A stretch of DNA of 64,000 nucleotides from Avena insularis (lineage: Eukaryota; Streptophyta; Magnoliopsida; Poales; Poaceae), in contig CM042691.1 of NCBI GenBank assembly GCA_023614405.1, positions 180,392,927-180,456,926 of the forward strand, in the 5' to 3' direction. The position numbers were made by a program, and so were the translations under genes. This document shows positions 57,537 through 64,000 of the stretch, in pieces (the first letter of the stretch is position 1; every line of letters starts with the position of its first letter). The notes beneath the pieces are model-generated. The model saw only the letters and a program-made list of their open reading frames with translations. It was not told where the DNA came from and made no database searches.

Positions 57537-58913
57537 ATTGCTATAACATCATACGAAGTAATCTTAATCCTTAGACCATGAGATCATGTCAATCACTAAT
57601 ACCGGAAGAGTATCTTGATAACATCAAAAGTTACACCGTAACAGGGTGACTATAAAGATGGGTTTAGTGCTACGAAGGTGTTATGTTGAGGCTCATGGAT
57701 CAAGAGTGGAATTTGTCCATCCCAATGACGGATAGATATACTCTGGGCACTCTCGGTGATATCACATTAATTAGCTTGCAAGCAAGTGATTTGATCACTA
57801 GAATGTTATATCACAAGAACGAGAAAACAGTACATGTCCGTAACGAGATCAAACTAGGTATGGAGATACCAATGTTCAAATCTCTAACATGTAATATATC
57901 GTGAGACAAAGGGATTGATTTACATGCGTATAAGGTTCACACAATCACAGAAGTCATCTTTGTATGTGTGGGAGTCAGTACAGATCTCCAGGTCTCGCTA
58001 CTGATTATTGATCGGAGAGGTGTCTCGATCATGTCTGCATTATTCGCGAACAGTAGGGTGACACACTTAAAGGATACCGACACCATTTGGAGCAAACTAT
58101 ATGCCAGAGAAAGAATTACAAAGTGTAGGAATTATTTCACTATACACCGGAACTGTTTCGGGTGAAATTGCTGAAACTGGTTTTTCATGTGAAATTGAAT
58201 ACGAGCAAGGGGTTTTATGTGAATGTTTGTTAATTCAAGTATTAACAAAATTCTGAATAAATAAATAAAAGAGTTTTATTCAATGAGAGATTGCATTAAA
58301 TTTGGTGGAAATTTAATGGGATTTTATTGGCATTTTGAATGGAGGAAATGGAGGGGCATTTGTGTGAGTGGGAGCTCCACTCACATGAATGGAGGAAGAG
58401 GTGGGGGCACCACCTTGGCCGCCGGCCATGGCTAGTGGGCTGCCCCCTCCTCCTATAAAAGGGGCCCCTCCTCTCACTACTCACTCACACCTCCTCGTGA
58501 AGGATCTCTCTTCCCCCTTTAGAATTTCCCCATGATCTCGGATCAGCGAGATACATGTTCCTTGTGGATTTTTCTGGAAGGATTTGTTGCTTCCGCTGCT
58601 TCGCTGGAGCGAGGGCGTGGAGGTTGTCGGGGTACCCAGATGTGTGTGTGATCACGAATGCACCACTGCTTTGCGGTGCTGGACTTGATGGTGCTGGACC
58701 GGATGGACCAGATGGACTTCATCACGATCTTGAGATCGGCAAGCGTTCTACTACATCATCCACGAGTACAACCTCGTTAACGCTATTCGGTCTTTGAGGG
58801 TATGTATTCTATAGATGTATATCCACCCGTTGCTTGTATCTAGTAGATAGATCTTGGTACATAGTTGTTCCCATCGTAGGCAAATTTTTGTTTTCTATGC
58901 TGCGAACCCTACA

Positions 58914-58965
58914 GGGATAACTAAAGAAAGAGGCACCGGTGGGCAATAGCTATTATTTGGTTTTT
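58914..58965 (+). repeat. Chromovirus LTR, continuation
   Basis: Begins with the second gggat of C2 and continues the sequence ending at 30122. It is cut after 52 bp by the next LTR. Confidence 0.6.
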
Positions 58966-60840
58966 TGTCACATCCCAAAATTTTCCAAATTTTGAAATGT
59001 GAAAAAAATAAAAAAAATAATTGTTGAAATTTAGGGTGAAAAGAAACTTTTTGCTTCTAAATGGAAACATCAAAACCCTTCTTGAACAAAATTTGAATGA
59101 AAAGGGCATCCAACAAAATTTCAAGCAAGTGAAATGCATTCATCAATGAATGTATCTTGAAATTTAAATACTTGGAAAAGTTAAACCAAAACCCTAAACC
59201 CTAATGGAATAAATCATTTCCAAGATCTCTCTAAGACTATGGATTTGTTCCATATAAAATTTCAGCAACAAACATTTATAAATGATCAAAAATGATAAAC
59301 AAAAATATTATAAAACCATAGAAATTGGTTTCATCCAATTTGGAGCCATGGATAAAAACTTATGAATTTAATAAGATAAAAGGAAATAATTTCCAAAGAT
59401 AATAAAGCTCCTAAAAAATCCATATAAATTGTGAGCAAAATAATCCTAAAAGGATTTAAAAGAATAATCAAATATTAAATAAAATTATAAAAATTGGAAT
59501 CACCAATTTTGGAACTATAAATAAAAAGATATGGATTTTAAAAGGAAAAGAAAGAAATAAATAAATAAGGAATATTTAAAAGTCAAATTAAATCTTGGCC
59601 AAATCCATAAACAAATGAAAGTTTACTGAATAAATAAAAAGGAATAAGATATTATTTGAATAAAATTATATGGATTGAACCATATTCAATTTTATTTAAA
59701 TAAAGACAAATTGCCTAAACTAAATAAATAATAAATCACAAGAAAATTATTTAGAAGACAATTAAAAACTTATATTAAATCCATAAGAAAATGGAATAAA
59801 AATAATCCAAATAAAAAATAAAGGAATAAATATTATTTAAATAAAATTATATGAGCCTGAACCATATTTGATTTTATTTAAATAAAGACAATTACCTAAT
59901 ATAAATGATTAATAAAATCATGAGAAAAATAATTGAAATTGCCAAAGTGGATTAAAATTTATCTAATTGACTTAAAAAGAATAAAAGAATAATTAAATAA
60001 AATTATATGGTTTGGAACCATATTGAAATTTTATTTAAAATAAAGTCAAATGCCTAATTTAAATGAATATTAAATCATATTAAAATATTTGAAATAATTC
60101 AAACTGAATCATTTAAACACACTAATGAATAAATAAAACCTACTGAAAAGGTTTGATGAAAATTTCAAATCAAATGGAGGCTTGAATCAATGGTTTGAAT
60201 AAAGATACAAGCCTCATTTAAATAAATATTAAACCATAAAATAATATTTGAAATATTCTAAAATGGAATTTTAAACACACTAATAAACAGTATTAAACTA
60301 CTGAAAAGGTTTGGAAAGAAATTGAATTCAAATAGTAGTTTGAATCATTTGTTTGAATTGAAAACAGAAAATAGAAATGGAAAAAAGAAAATAGAGAAGA
60401 AAAAAAATAGAAAAGGAAGCAACCCAACCCAGTCAGCCCAGCAGGCCCAACAGCGCAGCCCATCTCTCTCTTCCCCCCGAACCATTCTTTTCTGACTCGC
60501 GCCCTTACCCCTCACCTCACTAACCCCGCGGCCCCACGCCAGGCTGGCATCTTCTTCCTCACCGCGTGACCCTTTCCCCCTCATCCCTCCTCGCTATTTA
60601 TGCGTGATTTCAATTCGCTTCAGTTCACGTTAATGCCACGGTTAAACCGCCCATTCATCACGCTCGTTAACTCGTTCCACCGGAGCCCCAGGGGTGCTCG
60701 AATTGCTCGCTCAAACGCCACTGCCTCCGACGAGGTCCAGCACGAATTCCGGCTAGCTCCGATCGCCTACCACCCCCTGGCACCCACGAGCCTGCTCGCC
60801 AGCACCAGGCGCACCTTCTAGTAGCCCTAGCTCGCTCGTG
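58966..60840 (+). repeat. Long LTR, relative of the G1 and 50413 LTRs, cut at 60841
   Basis: Begins TGTCACATCCCAAAATTTTCC. It has AAACCCTAAACCCTAA at 59191, an AT-rich part with three repeats (59640-60110), then the GC-rich core (60420-60840: CCCAGTCAGCCCAGCAGGCCC, CCACGCCAGG). The frame at 60600-60821 reads Arg/Pro-rich text of the core and is not supported as a gene. A further LTR interrupts it before its intron-like half. It is not known whether the rest lies beyond the window. Confidence 0.85.
59640..60110 (+). repeat. Three tandem copies of an LTR segment with an AT hairpin
   Basis: Each copy has TAAAATTATATG followed by CCATAT and ATTTTATTT, at 59661, 59842 and 59998 (spacing 181 and 156 bp). 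The G1 LTR has a single copy at 375-425. Confidence 0.75.
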
Positions 60841-62028
60841 TGTAACATCCCAAAAATACTAAATTGGATCATCAAACTCTAATCATCAAAATTAGGGTTA
60901 ACAAAAATATGAAAGCATGCATGGTGTATGCATTTCATTTGGAATTCTTTTGAACCAACTTGTTTGTGTGTTCCTTTGCTTGTAAATGGATGCTTAGGTG
61001 AAATAAACATCATCTAAACAATTCCCAAACTTTTCTCAAAGACAAGTAAATCAAAACAAATAAAATAAGGGAATGGTCATTTTGACCAATTTAACTCCCA
61101 TGCCTACTTTGGTTGTCTCAAACTTTCAGAACTTAACAGAAACTTTTCTGGATCTTTGCACCCCTTGATAGTACTCACAACAAGGTATCAAGGCCCACTT
61201 TGTGATCATCCAGAAACATTCAAATGCATAGTTTAAAGGACAGTTCAAAATTGAATCTTTATCATATGAGAAAATCCCACTTTTTCAAAAACCACTCAAA
61301 CAAGCTCAACTTTCAAAACCCAAGCATCTGCAGACTCACCAGCACCAACCTAGCACAACCACCAAAAATCTTTTCAAAATTCAAAACTTGAATTTTTGCG
61401 GCCATTTCATCAAACACCTTGCAGATACAAATCTAACAAAATCAAAACACTATTTTGAGCAGTGAATTAAGCCTAACTTGTTCCCTCTCTGGACACCACT
61501 AGCCTTAGTAGATCATCTAACAATCTTAACTAATCACTAGCACCACTGTGAGCTTGGCAATGCCATCAATGGTGAATAGCTGAAGCCACCCATGCCACCC
61601 CAGTGTAGACAGCAAGCTAGGAGAGAAACTAGCCATGCCAACCTTGTCTGGGAGCAAGCCCATGCCTCACCGCCCCTCTCGACCAGCCCTGCCTCCAAGG
61701 CATTGACCAGAGCACCCAGGAACGCCGCACCCGTGCCTATGTCAACCATGCCGAGCATGCACGATCACCACTGACCCAGGAGACCGCCAGACATCCCCGT
61801 TCGCCGCCTCATGCCTCACAGCCACCGCTCGCCGTCGAAGACGCCGCCTCTGCCGCGCAGAGTGTCGCGTGTTCCAGACCAAACCGCACCGCCCCTAGGC
61901 GTGCATTAAAGCCGTAGAGCATCGCCAGGATACCACCAAGCGATTGCCACCGCCGGCCATGGCTCTAGCCGCCCGTAGCCATGTCGCCACCGTCGCTTGC
62001 CCATGCCGTTCGGTCTCATCGTCATGAC

Positions 62029-62037
62029 TATAAATAG
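62029..62037 (+). promoter_or_regulatory. TATA box of the 60841 LTR
   Basis: TATAAATAG followed by AGGCCACC and a C-rich leader, a strong match to plant core promoters. Confidence 0.8.
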
Positions 62038-63182
62038 AGGCCACCCCCAGCCGAATTGAGCACACAATCTCACTCCCCTCTCCTCACTGATCGTGCCACT
62101 CTGTTCCCGGAGCAAGGCGAGCAGCACTTTGGTGGAATTTCGCCGGAGCCTGCTGCCTCTGGAGAAGTAGGGAGCCAGCGATTGGAGCCGCCCAGGAGAA
62201 GCTACCGGTACCAGGAGGTTCGCCGTCGTTGACTTTGTCGTTCGCCCGATTCGCCGACCCTCGCCTGAACCCCGGTGAGCCCGCAACGACCCCCACTGGC
62301 CGCGCTAGGTTTCTGTCTCGCCGGCGTTGCCCAACGTCGATGATGACCCTCAGCCGTTGGATTAGAATCAGATCGGACGCACCACATCACCCCATACCGC
62401 TTCGCACCCCCAGTCTCACTGACGCGTGGGGATAGCCACTTAACCAGCCCGCATAAGCGCTGTGCTTAGTAGGTCGCCCAAGATCGCTTCCAAATTTCCC
62501 AGTTATTTGAATTTAACCTTTTCCATTTTATTTCAAACACACTTCTGTACCCAGTTTCAAAAATCAACCCAGGTGGATTCAGTGAACCAAATTGAATGAA
62601 ACCAATTTTGTTAGAAAGGACTGGGAATGCTGAATCCAAGCCCGTTGGATTCAAGTAATTTGGATCTGTAGATCATCTATGGTAAAAATAACAAGGCAGA
62701 AGCTTTTCTGCTTTCAAACATTTTTCAAATTTAAACCATAATAGCTTTTGAGTTGATTCCAACTCTCAAAAATCACATTTAACCATACCTTTCAGAATAT
62801 ATAAAAATATATAGGGTTACTTACAGAAATAATGTTCAAGTAATAAAAGAATGCCACATAGGCATTTCTAGTCACTTTATTTAATTAAAATAAAAGGGTA
62901 AAACCTTATTAAATTGTGACACCACTTTAAATCACATTCCCATGGACTAAAATATGTGGTGATGACATGTGTCAACATTATCCCATGTTTAGTTTGAAGA
63001 ATATTAATCTTAAGTAATTTTTGAGTGGGTAGAAATTACTTTTCTAAAAGTAAAAGGAATTAAACCAAGCTTTAATATTGTAATGTTAGTGATGATGCTA
63101 GATCATCTATAGGACCCTTGTGTGTGATGAATGCGAGTAGTTAAGTATTGTTTGGTGATTGTGTACCTGGTATTTATTCATA

Positions 63183-63320
63183 GACGCTAGTAACAACCAA
63201 GGATACGTGGAGGAAGGAGGATACTACGAAGAAGAAGCCGAGGAGAACTTTAACCACTGCTTTGCACAAGGCAAGCTAAAACTTGCAAGATACTCTACTT
63301 TAGCAAGCTTTACTAACTAA
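63183..63320 (+). other. Acidic short frame after an acceptor-like site in the 60841 LTR
   Basis: 45 codons and TAA, beginning DASNNQGYVEEGGYYEEEAE. It starts right at a TAG acceptor after a T-rich run and has no ATG, so it would only be read as a spliced exon. It is similar in place and composition to 29801-29833 (DAEQGNYQET, stop) and to 36746-36889 (minus strand). Confidence 0.45.
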
Positions 63321-64000
63321 GTGGACCAATGCAAGCTAACACTTGCAATTATGAGAGTTAAATAACCTATGCAATGCACTAAGCATGCTTGGTTAAATAC
63401 ATCTGATGATACCCAATCCTAGTTTTATTTGCAAGCTTCTACTTTATTTCTTTATCAAATCTTAAACCTAGAGTTTACTGGAATAAATGGTAGATACTAG
63501 AAGGATAATTGAAGGTTGCATAAAGAGCATAAAATTTGGCCTAAGCTAGATAATCTTGATGTCATCCCAAGGCATGATATTGAACTTAGTTGAAACTCCA
63601 CTAGTTTACCACCCCTCATTAGTACTTACCCCCAATTGTAGATGCTAGTGCTAAGCATAAAACTTGATCAACTTTAGATGGGAATACTTGGTGAAAATGG
63701 TTATGAAAACCTTGGAATGATGGATCATTCTATTGAAATGTTTTTGACATGTGTTTCCGAGCACCAGATGATTTTGGTGATGAAAATGTTGAGGCATGAG
63801 CCTTAGCCCTTTTTAAAACTAATGGTTGTCTGGATGCGATACCATTCCAATTTTACCGTACAACCACAATACCCGAAGATTGGGTAGGGCTTGACTGGAA
63901 ACTTATATACCTTAGTATTAGTTCCCTCACGGCCAAGGTCTGAGATGAGGCTACCTTGTGAAGATTATCCACCTGTGCAGTACCCAAGATGACAGTTGGT

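Larger units (their letters stand above)
30123..58913 (+). mobile_element. Copia retrotransposon C2, interrupted
   Basis: Outer edges TGAAGGGAATATGCCC and AACCCTACA with gggat on both sides. The LTRs are 30123-31791 and 55957-58913 (the latter holds a 1,266-bp solo LTR). The interior, 31792-35340 plus 55674-55956, is about 3.8 kb, some 1.1 kb shorter than in C1, so part is deleted. The leader and pol text match C1, so they are one BARE-like family. A Tat Gypsy of 20 kb lies inside. By hand I counted about 75 substitutions in roughly 1,045 aligned LTR bases (about 7%). Confidence 0.95.
55957..58913 (+). repeat. 3' LTR of C2, split by a solo LTR
   Basis: Matches 30123-31791. The break falls after TTTATATTGC (56270) and resumes at 57542. 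TATA box at 58454. Ends CGAACCCTACA, then gggat. Confidence 0.94.
60841..64000 (+). repeat. Another long LTR running off the window
   Basis: Begins TGTAACATCCCAAAAATAC. Its sequence differs from the neighbours but the plan is the same: an AT-rich start (to 61540), a GC-rich core (61560-62440), TATAAATAG at 62029, a C-rich leader, CCCGGTGAGC (donor-like) at 62271, an intron-like part, TATTTATTCATAG (acceptor-like) to 63183, and an acidic frame to 63320. No gag or pol. It could be a 5' LTR or a solo LTR; the right end and the second target duplication (perhaps tcgtg) are outside. 63320-64000 shows no coding frame. Confidence 0.75.

Overview
The window is a block of nested transposable elements from a large-genome plant. 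It is almost certainly a pooid grass, with Triticeae the best guess. I base this on the BARE/Angela-style Copia LTRs and leader, a Tat-lineage Gypsy with an antisense extra gene, several LTR families of about 4 kb that begin TGTAACATCCC or TGTCACATCCC, and a grass-type L1 LINE. I recognise no host gene and no tRNA, rRNA or CRISPR. Family names are given only to lineage level.

Left block (1-23785): a gag-only retrotransposon (G1) with LTRs of about 3.8 kb. Its 5' LTR runs to 3420 and its start lies outside the window. A Met-tRNA-type primer site is at 3423, and a decayed zinc-knuckle gag lies at 12866-13960. The 3' LTR runs 14084-23785. A full-length minus-strand Copia (C1, 4083-12860, TSD attct) splits the interior. 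A 5'-truncated L1 LINE (14826-20725, 15-bp TSD) splits the 3' LTR.

Middle (23786-30122): a very old chromovirus (Gypsy) remnant with a readable RT strip, a chromodomain, a polypurine tract and a 3' LTR. The LTR holds a large inverted repeat rich in GGCGCC...TTTTAAA palindromes.

Right block (30123-58913): a second Copia (C2, plus strand, TSD gggat) sits in that chromovirus LTR. A Tat Gypsy (35341-55668, TSD caatg) sits inside C2. The Tat element itself holds two inserted solo LTRs (36425-41262, TSD cctgg; 50413-54598, TSD gggaa). A third solo LTR (56271-57536, TSD attgc) is in the C2 3' LTR. The Tat element keeps gag, protease, RNase H and integrase. It has lost its reverse transcriptase, and it carries a multi-part antisense gene with its own TATA box. 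After C2 the chromovirus LTR continues for 52 bp. It is then cut by another long LTR (58966), itself cut at 60841 by one that runs off the end.

Hand-counted LTR divergence is about 7% for C2 and about 5% for the Tat element, which agrees with the nesting order. No element looks autonomous today: every pol carries stops, frameshifts, deletions or altered catalytic residues. The most notable signals are the shared YVED reverse-transcriptase motif in both Copia elements, the gene-like layout of the long LTRs (TATA, GT donor, AG acceptor, short acidic ORF, conserved hairpin), a tandem array of polypurine-tract-like motifs inside the antisense gene, and two palindrome-rich LTR segments.
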